From Beijerinckiaceae bacterium (lineage in GTDB: Bacteria; Pseudomonadota; Alphaproteobacteria; Rhizobiales; Beijerinckiaceae): a stretch of DNA of 64,000 nt. The notes below the pieces were generated by a model that saw nothing but the letters and a program-made list of their open reading frames with translations, was not told the origin of the DNA and searched no databases. Both the position numbers and the translations under genes were made by a program. Of the stretch, positions 1-7,983 are shown one piece after another. Location: assembly GCA_947453205.1 (NCBI GenBank), contig CANGFT010000015.1, forward strand, positions 1 to 64,000. Direction: 5' to 3'. Position 1 is the first letter of the stretch. Every line of letters begins with the position of its first letter.

Positions 1-909
1 CTCCTGATCGTGGCTGAAGACGTCGAGGGCGAGGCGCTCGCCACCCTCGTGGTCAACAAGCTGCGTGGCGGCCTCAAGGTCGCGGCCGTCAAGGCTCCTG
101 GCTTTGGCGATCGCCGCAAGGCCATGCTCGAGGACATCGCGATCCTGACCAACGGCCAGATGATCGCCGAAGACCTCGGCATCAAGCTCGAGAACGTGAC
201 GCTCCCCATGCTCGGCCGCGCCAAGAAGGTGCGCATCGACAAGGAGAACACCACGATCGTCGACGGCGCCGGCGACAAGAAGGACATCGAAGGCCGCGTC
301 GCCCAGATCAAGGCCCAGATCGAAGAGACCACCTCCGAGTACGACCGTGAGAAGCTCCAGGAGCGTCTCGCCAAGCTCGCTGGCGGCGTCGCGGTGATCC
401 GCGTCGGCGGCGCGACCGAGGTCGAGGTGAAGGAGAAGAAGGACCGCGTGGATGACGCGCTCAACGCCACCCGCGCTGCGGTGGAAGAGGGCATCGTTCC
501 CGGCGGCGGCACCGCTCTGCTCCGCGCCAAGAAGGCCGTCGCGGCCCTCAAGAACAGCAACGCCGACATCCAGGCCGGCATCAACATCGTCCTCAAGGCC
601 CTCGAAGCCCCGATCCGTCAGATCGTGGAGAACGCTGGCTGCGAAGGCTCGATCGTCGTCGGCAAGATCGGCGAGAACACCTCCGAGACCTTTGGCTTCA
701 ACGCCCAGACCGAAGAGTATGTGGACATGATCAAGGCGGGGATCGTCGATCCGGCCAAGGTCGTCCGCACCGCCCTTCAGGACGCGGCGTCGGTGTCCGG
801 CCTCCTCATCACGACGGAAGCCATGATCGCCGACACCCCCAAGGATCGTCCCGCCATGCCGATGCCCGGCGGCGGCGGCATGGGCGGCATGGGTGGAATG
901 GACTTCTAA
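1..909 (+). CDS. groEL: 60-kDa chaperonin GroEL, C-terminal part (5' end outside window)
   Basis: About 302 codons are visible, roughly the last 55% of a normal chaperonin of about 545 residues. They cover part of the apical domain, the second intermediate segment and the equatorial domain. The reading frame is open to base 1 and the first visible residues, [13 protein letters not shown], are typical apical-domain sequence; the GTG at base 10 is internal and not a start. The protein folds client polypeptides inside its double ring with GroES and ATP. The equatorial motif [12 protein letters not shown] and the Gly/Met tail ending GGMGGMDF are both present. The stop codon lies inside a perfect 12-bp inverted repeat that is duplicated downstream. 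groES is outside the window. Confidence 0.97.
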   Translation, partial: LLIVAEDVEGEALATLVVNKLRGGLKVAAVKAPGFGDRRKAMLEDIAILTNGQMIAEDLGIKLENVTLPMLGRAKKVRIDKENTTIVDGAGDKKDIEGRVAQIKAQIEETTSEYDREKLQERLAKLAGGVAVIRVGGATEVEVKEKKDRVDDALNATRAAVEEGIVPGGGTALLRAKKAVAALKNSNADIQAGINIVLKALEAPIRQIVENAGCEGSIVVGKIGENTSETFGFNAQTEEYVDMIKAGIVDPAKVVRTALQDAASVSGLLITTEAMIADTPKDRPAMPMPGGGGMGGMGGMDF

Positions 910-1005
910 GAAGTCCATTCAACCCAAGAATCCCTAAAAGAGTCCAAGCCGCGCAGGCGCGGCTTGGATGGTGGAATGGACTTCTAAGAAGTCCATTCAA
1001 CCCAA
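892..1005 (+). repeat. Duplicated hairpin at the groEL stop codon (36-bp direct repeat, two copies)
   Basis: Bases 892-927 are repeated exactly at 970-1005. Each copy holds a perfect 12-bp inverted repeat with a one-base centre: arms 896-907 and 909-920, and arms 974-985 and 987-998. The first copy spans the last GroEL codons and the stop. The second is a non-coding duplicate. Between them lies another perfect 10-bp hairpin with a CAGG loop (arms 944-953 and 958-967) that has no T-tract. These may shield the 3' end of the abundant chaperonin mRNA; that role is inference. Confidence 0.85.
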
Positions 1006-1021
1006 ACGTGCAAGACATCGG

Positions 1022-1047
1022 GGCCGTCCCTTCGGGGGCGGCCTTTT
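1022..1047 (+). terminator. Rho-independent terminator of groEL
   Basis: A nine-pair stem (1022-1030 with 1035-1043, including one G-T pair) carries a TTCG tetraloop and is followed by four T. This is a classical intrinsic terminator reading out of groEL. Confidence 0.8.
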
Positions 1048-1073
1048 CGTTTGGCGGCGTGGGTGACGCCCAA

Positions 1074-1112
1074 TAAAAAACGCCCCGGCCCGCTGTCACG
1101 CAGGCCGGGGCG
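1074..1112 (-). terminator. Rho-independent terminator of the minus-strand flavin enzyme gene
   Basis: A perfect 10-bp stem (1081-1090 with 1103-1112) has a 12-base loop and is preceded on the plus strand by AATAAAAAA. On the minus strand this is a GC-rich hairpin followed by a run of T, placed just after the stop codon at 1126. Confidence 0.85.
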
Positions 1113-1125
1113 CTGTCGGTGAGGA

Positions 1126-2319
1126 TCAGGCGTTGAGCCGGGCCTTGGCCACTGCGAGGGCCGTCTTGCCATATTCAGCAGCGGCGCCGTCCCAGACCAC
1201 GGAGTGATGGGCGGCGGCGGCGAAGCAGTCGCGGAACTGGCGCTGCAGGACGCTGTCGAGATAAAGCGCCCGGCCGCCCGCCGCGTTGAAGAGGCGCTGC
1301 ACTGCGCCCATGGCGAGCTGGCAGGCGAAGGCGGCGTTGCGCTTGCCCTGCGCGCCCATGAGCTTGGAGAGCGTCTCGCCCCGCTCCAGCAATTCCATAG
1401 TCTCGCGCACCGCGCCCATATACATGCGCGAGGCCGCCTCGATCTCGGCGGAGGCCTGGCCGATGCCCATCTGGATCGGGATCTGGTCGGCGACCGGATT
1501 GCCGCGCGACTTACGCGGGGCTGTGAAGTCGATGTAGTTCTGCAGGAAGCCCTCGGCGACGCCGACGCAGACCGCCGTATAGCTCACCGCCGACACGCCG
1601 CCGCGCGGCAGCTTGGAGATCGGCGAGGTGTAATAGAGCGTGCCGGGCGAGGTGCCGGCGTCATAGTCCTTCTTGGAGAGGACGCGATGGTCGGGCACGA
1701 AGACTTCATTGACTTTGAAGCTGCGGCTGCCCGTGCCCGCGAGGCCGACCGCATGCCAGTCGTCGATCAGCTCGATCTCCTTCGTCGGGATCAGCGCGAA
1801 GCAGCCCTCGGGGGATTTGCCGTCCTCGATGATGTTGCCGCCGCATATCACCCAGTCCGCATGGTCGACGCCGCTGGAGAAACCGTGCAGGCCCGTCCAG
1901 ACGATGCCGCCTGGAACACGTTTGGCCTTGCCGACGGCGGCGATGGCGACGCAGATCCGCGCGCCCGAATCACGGCCCCAGACCTCGTCCTGCGCATCGA
2001 GGCTGAAGGCGGCGAGCTTCAGGGGATTGTCGACGAGCACCATGTGGACCCAGGCCTGCGAGCCGCAGCCGCGCGCCAGGGTCTGGATGACCTCGCACAT
2101 GACGTCGTAGCCAAGGTCATAGCCGCCGTAGCGAGAGGGCTGGCAGATGCGCAGCAGGCCAAGGTCCGCATATTCCTCAACCGTCTCGCGCGGCGCCTTG
2201 CGGGCCTTCTCGCAATCGGCGGAGCGGGCCGCGAGGCGCGGAATCATGCTTTCGGCGCGGCTCAACAGCTCCTCGCGCGTCGGCACGGAAACAGACGTGG
2301 ACTTCACCGATTGCAGCAT
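1126..2319 (-). CDS. Acyl-CoA dehydrogenase-fold flavin-dependent oxidoreductase/monooxygenase
   Basis: The 397-residue product has the acyl-CoA dehydrogenase fold, with an N-terminal helical domain, a middle beta domain and a C-terminal domain of the Acyl-CoA_dh_2 type. It resembles two-component group D flavin monooxygenases (HsaA/HpaB/pigment hydroxylase relatives) more than true fatty-acyl dehydrogenases. Supporting segments are the substrate-entry stretch CGSQAWVHMV and the middle-domain WHAVGLAGTGS. The ATG at 2319 is preferred over an in-frame ATG 36 bases upstream because GAGGGA sits just before it. No reductase partner is adjacent, so the substrate is unknown. It is monocistronic with its own terminator. 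Confidence 0.72.
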   Translation of the reverse strand: MLQSVKSTSVSVPTREELLSRAESMIPRLAARSADCEKARKAPRETVEEYADLGLLRICQPSRYGGYDLGYDVMCEVIQTLARGCGSQAWVHMVLVDNPLKLAAFSLDAQDEVWGRDSGARICVAIAAVGKAKRVPGGIVWTGLHGFSSGVDHADWVICGGNIIEDGKSPEGCFALIPTKEIELIDDWHAVGLAGTGSRSFKVNEVFVPDHRVLSKKDYDAGTSPGTLYYTSPISKLPRGGVSAVSYTAVCVGVAEGFLQNYIDFTAPRKSRGNPVADQIPIQMGIGQASAEIEAASRMYMGAVRETMELLERGETLSKLMGAQGKRNAAFACQLAMGAVQRLFNAAGGRALYLDSVLQRQFRDCFAAAAHHSVVWDGAAAEYGKTALAVAKARLNA

Positions 2320-2418
2320 CACGTTCCCTCGAATTAGGCCCGGATTGCCGGACATTCACCCATTGCCCGACAGTCTACGCGAGTTCGTCCGCCCTGCAAA
2401 GACGGCGGACGGCGCCGC

Positions 2419-3192
2419 CTATCGCCGCATCAGCGCGCCCAGCGCCGCCGGGCGGGGCACAAAGCCAAGCTTGGGCTCCAGCCGCTTCAAACTCGCCCAG
2501 ATCGTCGCCTGATTGGAATTGACCACGGGCTTGCCCGTCTCCGCCTCGAGCGCGTCGATCACATCTATTTGCGTGGTGTTGGTGCAGCTGAGGAAGATCC
2601 CGTCCGCCTCGTCGCGAAGATTGGCGCGGGTCACCTCAAGCCACTTTGCCGGGGTGACATGCGGATAATCGACCGAAGGCGCGCCGAGCGCGACATCGTG
2701 GACCACGCTGAAGCCGAGGGCTTCCAGATAGGCCTTCTCGTGGTCGTTGTGGGACTGCGAATAGGGCGAGACCAGCACCATCGAGCGCATGGCGCTGGCC
2801 CGCAGCGCCTCCACCACGGCCTGCGCCGTCGACAGGGCCTGCGCGCCTGAGGCCTCGCGCACGGCGGCGAGGATCTTCTGCTCGCCCTCCGGCCCATGCT
2901 CCATGGAATTGGCCGTGCAGTGGAACACGATGACGTCGCAGCGCGCGTCGCCAAGGGCTCCGGCGGCGCGCGAAACGTCCTCAAGGAGTTCCGGAAGCGG
3001 CTTGTTGTGGACGCCCGTCATCCGCAGGCGCGTTGTGTGCACCGCGACGTCGGCGGGAAGAAACCTGCGGAAATGCGGCTCCGAGAGGCGGTTCGAGGAG
3101 GGAATGATCAGCCCGAGGCGGGCGCGAGCGAAGCCGGTCGAGGCTTCGAGCGTAAGATCGGTCTGCGCGATGTGACCTGCCGGAATGTTCAT
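2419..3192 (-). CDS. Asp/Glu racemase-superfamily protein (maleate isomerase / arylmalonate decarboxylase type)
   Basis: The 257-residue protein has the pseudo-symmetric two-cysteine active site of the superfamily: Cys92 in FHCTANS and Cys203 in LSCTNTT, with PSSN near residue 31 as the substrate loop. In maleate isomerases and arylmalonate decarboxylases such cysteines add to the substrate double bond or stabilise an enolate. GGGAGGAA precedes the ATG. It is divergent from the liv-type importer, with 180 bp between the starts, so it may act on the imported compound. Maleate cis-trans isomerisation is the best guess; racemase or decarboxylase activity is possible. Confidence 0.7.
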   Translation of the reverse strand: MNIPAGHIAQTDLTLEASTGFARARLGLIIPSSNRLSEPHFRRFLPADVAVHTTRLRMTGVHNKPLPELLEDVSRAAGALGDARCDVIVFHCTANSMEHGPEGEQKILAAVREASGAQALSTAQAVVEALRASAMRSMVLVSPYSQSHNDHEKAYLEALGFSVVHDVALGAPSVDYPHVTPAKWLEVTRANLRDEADGIFLSCTNTTQIDVIDALEAETGKPVVNSNQATIWASLKRLEPKLGFVPRPAALGALMRR

Positions 3193-3372
3193 GATCGTTC
3201 CTCCCTGAGACCAGTCTAGCCCATCCGACCTGCAGGCGCACCAGCCCCTCTGGGGGCTTTGACGCGCGGATCACATCGTTGTTGATCTCATGGAGTTGCA
3301 GGGCGGCTCCCTGATCGCTAGGGTTGCACGTTCAGGGGAGCGCGGCGCAACAAGCGTCGGCGGGGAACGGTC

Positions 3373-4257
3373 ATGATTGCTGAGCAGATCATCAACGGCG
3401 TCGTGCTCGGCAGCATGTATGCGCTGGTGGCGCTGGGCTATACGCTCGTGTTCGGCGTGCTCGACAAGCTCAATTTCGCCCTGTCGGAACTCTTCATGCT
3501 CGGCGGCTTCGTCGTCATCGCCAGCGTCGGCCTTGGGGCGCCGCTCTGGCTTGCGGGCGTGCTGGCGCTGGTGGTCTGCGGCCTGCTCGGGCTCGTCGTC
3601 GAATTCGTCAGCTTCCGCAAATTCACGAGTCCTGATGCTCAGGTGACGGCGGCGCTGAGCTCCCTTGCGGTCGGCCTCATCATGATCGACCTCGTGCAGA
3701 AAACCTGGGGCGGCGAGCCTGTCGCGGTTCCCGTGCCCATCGAATGGCGCAGGGCCAGCGTGAGCCTGTTCGGCATGCAGGTGCAGGGCGTCAAGATCGT
3801 CATCCTCGCCGTGACCCTGGTGCTGATGGCGGCGCTGCATGTCCTGATTTCGCGCACCGCCATGGGCCGCAACATCCGCGCCGTAGCGGAATCTCCCACC
3901 TTCGCCACCCTGCTGGGCGTCGACGTCAAACGCGTCAATCAGCAGACCTTCTTCATCGCCTCCGTGCTGGCGGGGGCGGGCGGGCTGATGTTCTGCCTGC
4001 GCAACGGCATAGCCTCGTCCGATGTCGGCTTCACCTTCGGGCTCAAGGCCCTCGCCATCATGGCGATCGGGGGCATGGGCGATCTGCGCGGGGCGGTGCT
4101 GGGCGCGATCCTCGTCGGCGTCGTGGAATCGCTGGCGATCCAGTTCGGCTTTGGCAAGCTGGGCGAGATCATCGTCTGGGCGCTGATGATCCTTGTGCTG
4201 CTGGCGCGCCCGGGCGGCCTCTTCGGCGGGGCGCATGTGACTGAGCAGCGGGCGTGA
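3373..4257 (+). CDS. livH: Branched-chain amino-acid type ABC transporter permease (LivH family)
   Basis: The 294-residue integral membrane protein has about eight hydrophobic segments and begins IIAEQIINGVVLGSMYALVALGYT-like, as LivH permeases do. The cytoplasmic coupling loop is visible at AMGRNIRAVAESPTFATLLG. It forms the inner-membrane channel together with the LivM-like protein. The next gene starts inside its stop codon (GTGA overlap), so translation is coupled. The start at the ATG of 3373 fits family length. LivHM systems take up branched-chain amino acids, amides, urea or aromatic acids, so the solute is undetermined. The symbol names the family. Confidence 0.92.
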   Translation: MIAEQIINGVVLGSMYALVALGYTLVFGVLDKLNFALSELFMLGGFVVIASVGLGAPLWLAGVLALVVCGLLGLVVEFVSFRKFTSPDAQVTAALSSLAVGLIMIDLVQKTWGGEPVAVPVPIEWRRASVSLFGMQVQGVKIVILAVTLVLMAALHVLISRTAMGRNIRAVAESPTFATLLGVDVKRVNQQTFFIASVLAGAGGLMFCLRNGIASSDVGFTFGLKALAIMAIGGMGDLRGAVLGAILVGVVESLAIQFGFGKLGEIIVWALMILVLLARPGGLFGGAHVTEQRA

Positions 4258-5081
4258 GTCAGGATCTGCTCTTCCTCACCGGCGTCAACATTCTGATGGC
4301 CTGGAGCGTCTACATCATCCTGCTGTCGGGCAGCCTGTCCTTCGCCAATGGCGGCTTCATGGCTTTGGGCGCCTATGCGGCGGGCGTCTTCACGATGAAA
4401 TGGGGCATGAATTTTTATGCGGCGCTGGCGCTGGCGGGCGCTGGCGCGGCTTTCGTCGGCGCCCTGCTCGCCTATCCGGCCCTGCGCACCCGCGGCGTCT
4501 ACCTCATCCTCGTCACGATCGGCCTCTCCTTCATCATTCAGACGCTCATCCAGAACACCGACTATGTCGGGGGCGTGCGCGGCATGACCGGCATGATGGG
4601 CACGACCAACTGGCATGTCTGGGGCCTCATCGCCATCGTGGGCGCGGGCCTTCTCTGGCTCTCGCGCTCGCATCTGCAACGCCAGCTCGACGCGGTGCGC
4701 GAGGATGAGCGGGTCGCCGCCTCGCTCGGCTTTGACGTCGTCTATCTCAAGATCGTCTGCTTCGCCGCCGGCGCCTGCCTCGCCGCCATCGCGGGCGGGC
4801 TCTACAGCCATTACATGGTCTTCATCAACCCCGACCATTTCAACATCTTCGTGTCGATCTATGTCGTGCTCTATGTGGTGCTCGGCGGGGTCAACAACAT
4901 GTGGGGGCCGGTGGTCGGCTCGAGCGTCATGACGCTGCTGCCCGAACTCGTGCGCGGGCTGGCGAGCTACCGCCCCCTCGTCTTCGGCGCCGTCATCATC
5001 GTTCTTCTGCTGGTGCGCCCCAACGGCCTCCTCGACTTTCGCCTGCGCACCCTGCGGGCGGACAAGGAGCGCGGCGCATGA
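4254..5081 (+). CDS. livM: Branched-chain amino-acid type ABC transporter permease (LivM family)
   Basis: The 275-residue second permease subunit starts with GTG overlapping the livH stop by four bases. Hydrophobic helices run along most of the chain. The LivM signature region LSFANGGFMALGAYAAGV lies near residue 27, and the coupling loop VREDERVAASLGFDV near residue 148. It partners the LivH-like protein as the membrane part of the importer and overlaps the ATPase gene by four bases (ATGA). The chain is shorter than many LivM proteins (about 330 or more), as is usual for this subgroup without the extra N-terminal helices. Confidence 0.92.
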   Translation: MSQDLLFLTGVNILMAWSVYIILLSGSLSFANGGFMALGAYAAGVFTMKWGMNFYAALALAGAGAAFVGALLAYPALRTRGVYLILVTIGLSFIIQTLIQNTDYVGGVRGMTGMMGTTNWHVWGLIAIVGAGLLWLSRSHLQRQLDAVREDERVAASLGFDVVYLKIVCFAAGACLAAIAGGLYSHYMVFINPDHFNIFVSIYVVLYVVLGGVNNMWGPVVGSSVMTLLPELVRGLASYRPLVFGAVIIVLLLVRPNGLLDFRLRTLRADKERGA

Positions 5082-5842
5082 CGATGACGCCCCTTCTGGA
5101 TGTGCAGGCGATCTCGAAACGCTTCGGCGGCGTCACAGCCATCGACGATCTTTCGATCTCGCTCGTCAAAGGCGACCGTCTCGGCCTCGTCGGCCCCAAT
5201 GGCGCGGGCAAGACCGCCTTCGTGAATTGCGTGACGGGTTTCTACACATTGTCGGGCGGCTCCGTTCATTTCGACGGCGTCGACATCTCAAATCTGCCGC
5301 TGCACAAGCGCGGCCGGCTCGGCCTCGCCCGCACCTTCCAGAACATCCGCCTGTTCAAGCGCATGACGGTGGCCGAGAACGTGGCCTGCGCCCTGCGCGA
5401 CTATGCGGATCGCCCTTTCCTCTCGATGTTGAGCTTTGGCGGGAGCGAGACCTTCGTCAAGGCCGCTCGGGACCTGCTCGAACGCGTCCGCCTCGCCGAC
5501 AAGGCCGACCAGCTTGCGGGCTCCCTGCCCTATGGCGAAGCGCGGCGGCTCGAAATCGCCCGCGCGCTGGCGACGCGTCCGCGGCTGCTTTTGCTGGATG
5601 AGCCGACCGCCGGGATGAACGAACAGGAGACCCAGGAATTGCTCGCCGATTTGCGCGGCAACGCCGATCTGATCCCCTCCATGATCGTCATCGAACACGA
5701 CATCGGCTTCATTCGCGAACTCTCGACCCGCGTCGTCGCCATGGATTATGGCCGCAAGATCGCCGAAGGCTCGGCGGATGAGGTCTTCTCGCATCCGCAG
5801 GTCGTGGAGGCCTATCTGGGGCGGGGAGAGGCCGATGTCTGA
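5078..5842 (+). CDS. livG: ABC transporter ATP-binding protein (LivG family)
   Basis: The 254-residue nucleotide-binding subunit begins at the ATG overlapping the livM stop (MTMTPLLDVQ). It has a Walker A GPNGAGKT, a LivG-type stretch RTFQNIRLFKRMTVAENV, and a Walker B LLLLDEPTAGMN. The signature loop reads LPYGEARRLEIARAL rather than canonical LSGGQ, which is normal for LivG proteins. It hydrolyses ATP on the cytoplasmic face to drive import. The C-terminal YLGRGE motif matches the BCA_ABC_TP_C extension of the family. Confidence 0.93.
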   Translation: MTMTPLLDVQAISKRFGGVTAIDDLSISLVKGDRLGLVGPNGAGKTAFVNCVTGFYTLSGGSVHFDGVDISNLPLHKRGRLGLARTFQNIRLFKRMTVAENVACALRDYADRPFLSMLSFGGSETFVKAARDLLERVRLADKADQLAGSLPYGEARRLEIARALATRPRLLLLDEPTAGMNEQETQELLADLRGNADLIPSMIVIEHDIGFIRELSTRVVAMDYGRKIAEGSADEVFSHPQVVEAYLGRGEADV

Positions 5843-6554
5843 GCCGCTGCTTTCGGTCGCCGATCTTCACGTCGCCTATGGGCCCATCAAGGCGCTGCGC
5901 GGCGTCACGCTGCACGCTCTGGAGGGTGAGACCATCGCCGTGCTCGGCGCCAATGGATCGGGCAAGACGACCCTGCTGCGCGCCGTCTCCAACATGCTGG
6001 CGCGCCAGCAGGGCGCCGTGCGCATCCATGGCGCCGACACAACAGGCGTCGCAGCCCATCGGCTCATCCGGGATGGGCTTCTGCATCTGCCCGAAGGACG
6101 CGGCGCCATCGGCCGCCTCACCGTGCGCGAGAATCTGCGCCTCGCCTATGACCTGCGCCCCACCGACCAACCCTTCGATGCGGCGCTGGAGCGCGTCTTC
6201 GCCCGGTTTCCCCGCTTGAGCGAGCGCATCTCCCAGCGCGCGGGCAATCTTTCGGGCGGCGAGCAACAGATGCTCACCCTCGCCCGCGCCATCGTCAACC
6301 GTCCGCGGCTGCTGCTGGTGGACGAGCCCTCGCTCGGCCTCTCGCCCGTGATGGTCGACGAAGCCTTCGCGGTGCTGCGCGAGTTCAAGGCGAGCGGCAT
6401 GACCATCTTGATCGTGGAGCAGAACGCCCACAAAACCCTGCGCTTCGCTGATCGCGCCTATATCCTGCGCCAGGGCCAGATCGTCACGAGCGGGTCAGGC
6501 GCGGACCTGTTGCATGATGCGGCCATGCTCAGCCATTATCTGGGCTCAGGATGA
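5835..6554 (+). CDS. livF: ABC transporter ATP-binding protein (LivF family)
   Basis: The 239-residue second ATPase starts at the ATG that overlaps the livG end by eight bases (MSEPLLSVADLHV). Visible motifs are Walker A GANGSGKT, the Q-loop region LLHLPEGRGAIGRLTVRENL, signature LSGGEQQMLTLARA and Walker B LLLVDEPSLGLSP with the switch region IVEQNAH. It pairs with LivG as the ATP-hydrolysing heterodimer. The binding-protein gene follows after about 50 bases, completing a five-gene import operon. Confidence 0.93.
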   Translation: MSEPLLSVADLHVAYGPIKALRGVTLHALEGETIAVLGANGSGKTTLLRAVSNMLARQQGAVRIHGADTTGVAAHRLIRDGLLHLPEGRGAIGRLTVRENLRLAYDLRPTDQPFDAALERVFARFPRLSERISQRAGNLSGGEQQMLTLARAIVNRPRLLLVDEPSLGLSPVMVDEAFAVLREFKASGMTILIVEQNAHKTLRFADRAYILRQGQIVTSGSGADLLHDAAMLSHYLGSG

Positions 6555-6607
6555 GCTTTCCCTTCCACCGAAAACGCCAAACTGAAATGCGGAACACAGG
6601 AGATCAC

Positions 6608-7834
6608 ATGCTCGACCGTCGCCAACTCCTCGCCAGCACTGCGGCTCTGGCCGTCAGCGGCCATGCGCCCCTCGCCTTCGCGGCCGACAAGCCCGCCATC
6701 AAGGTCGGCTCCATTCTGGCCATGACCGGCATCGGCTCGGTCTATGGCATCCTCTATAACGCCGCCCTCAAGATGGCCGTGGATGATGTGAACGCCGCAG
6801 GCGGCGTCAATGGCAGCAAGCTCGAACTGCTCCAGGAGGACGATCAGCTGCAGCCCGCCCAATCCGTGCTGTGCTTCCGCAAGACCATGGGAGACGGGTC
6901 TGTGATCGTGCTGGGTCCGCTGACCGGCACCTCATGGGAGACGATCGCGCCCATCGCCAACTCTACGAAAATGCCAGCCATCTGCTTCACCGCATCCAAG
7001 GCCGGCATCTCCGCGCCCCCCTATGCGCTGCGCATCGCACCGCCCGATGACACCGCGATCCCCGAGGGCGTCGCCGAATTTATCAAGCTGCACCCCAATG
7101 TGAAGAAGATCGCCATCGCCGACGACGCGCAGGAGGCCTCCGGCGCCGCCGGCATGGAGCTCTTCACCAAGGTCGCCAAAGAAAGCGGCCTCGAGATCGT
7201 CGCCACCGCCTCCTATCAGACCCGCACCACCGACTTCTCGGCCGACGCCATCAAGATCCGCGGCGCCAATCCCGATGCGGTCTTCGTCAGCTCGCTGGGC
7301 CCGACCTCGCTGCCGCTCGTCAAGGAGCTGGAGGTGCAGGGCTTCGACAAGCCGATCCTGCTCAACTCGCTGGTCTGGGCGGGCGCGGGCTTCATCCATG
7401 CGGTGGGCACGGCGGGCAAGAATGTCTACACCATCGGCTTCTCGACCAATGATCCCGATCCCGCCAATCCCAGATATACGGACTATGTGAGCCGCTTCAT
7501 CGAGCGCACCAAGGCGACGACGAATCTGCCCCAGCCCATCAATGTCTGCAACACGACCCTGCCCTATGACACGGTCTTCCTCGTGGCGGACATCATGCGC
7601 AAGGCGGGCATTGATGGAACGACGCCGGCGGAGAAGGCGCGCGAGCTGATCCGGGGCGGGCTTGATGGGCTCAAGGGCTATCAGGGCATCAACAAGATCA
7701 CCATGCGCGACACGGGCGACGGCCATATCAAGTGCCATCTGCTCAAGGCCAACGCCCAGACCAAGCAGTGGGAATATGCGCTGGCGACCGACAAGCGCGT
7801 CACCACCCCCGCGCCCTTCAAGGCGCGCGGCTGA
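6608..7834 (+). CDS. Periplasmic ligand-binding protein of the liv-type importer
   Basis: The 408-residue precursor begins at the ATG of 6608, chosen because AGGAGA sits six bases upstream and because MLDRRQLLAS starts a signal peptide; an in-frame ATG at 6551 would put extra charged residues ahead of it. The twin-arginine-like RR, the hydrophobic stretch and AFA before AD suggest export and cleavage near residue 26. The mature part is a Peripla_BP_6 (LivK-like) two-lobed domain starting IKVGSILAMTG. It captures solute for the permease encoded upstream. The ligand could be an amino acid, amide or aromatic acid. Confidence 0.9.
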   Translation: MLDRRQLLASTAALAVSGHAPLAFAADKPAIKVGSILAMTGIGSVYGILYNAALKMAVDDVNAAGGVNGSKLELLQEDDQLQPAQSVLCFRKTMGDGSVIVLGPLTGTSWETIAPIANSTKMPAICFTASKAGISAPPYALRIAPPDDTAIPEGVAEFIKLHPNVKKIAIADDAQEASGAAGMELFTKVAKESGLEIVATASYQTRTTDFSADAIKIRGANPDAVFVSSLGPTSLPLVKELEVQGFDKPILLNSLVWAGAGFIHAVGTAGKNVYTIGFSTNDPDPANPRYTDYVSRFIERTKATTNLPQPINVCNTTLPYDTVFLVADIMRKAGIDGTTPAEKARELIRGGLDGLKGYQGINKITMRDTGDGHIKCHLLKANAQTKQWEYALATDKRVTTPAPFKARG

Positions 7835-7877
7835 GGCCAGGGTGGGGGCGCGCTGAACCCGCGCCCCCTCTCCCGCG

Positions 7878-7931
7878 CCCCTTTTGCGCTGGCCCCTTTT
7901 GCCATGGCCCCTTTTGCGCTGGCCCCTTGCC
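7878..7931. repeat. 15-bp tandem repeat in the gap before the dehalogenase-like gene
   Basis: Three full units (7878-7892, 7893-7907, 7908-7922) of a sequence beginning CCCCTTTTG, plus a partial fourth, lie between the binding-protein gene and the hydrolase. The middle unit differs in three bases. The stretch is non-coding and no function is evident. Confidence 0.8.
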
Positions 7932-7983
7932 CGGGCCGCGCCCCCGCGCCATCATTCCCTGACAGAGCAGCGCGGGCGCATCC

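Noticed and set aside
3271..4236. Minus-strand open frame of 321 codons across livH
   Set aside because: Shadow of the permease gene; composition is His/Asp/Arg-rich and without any domain.
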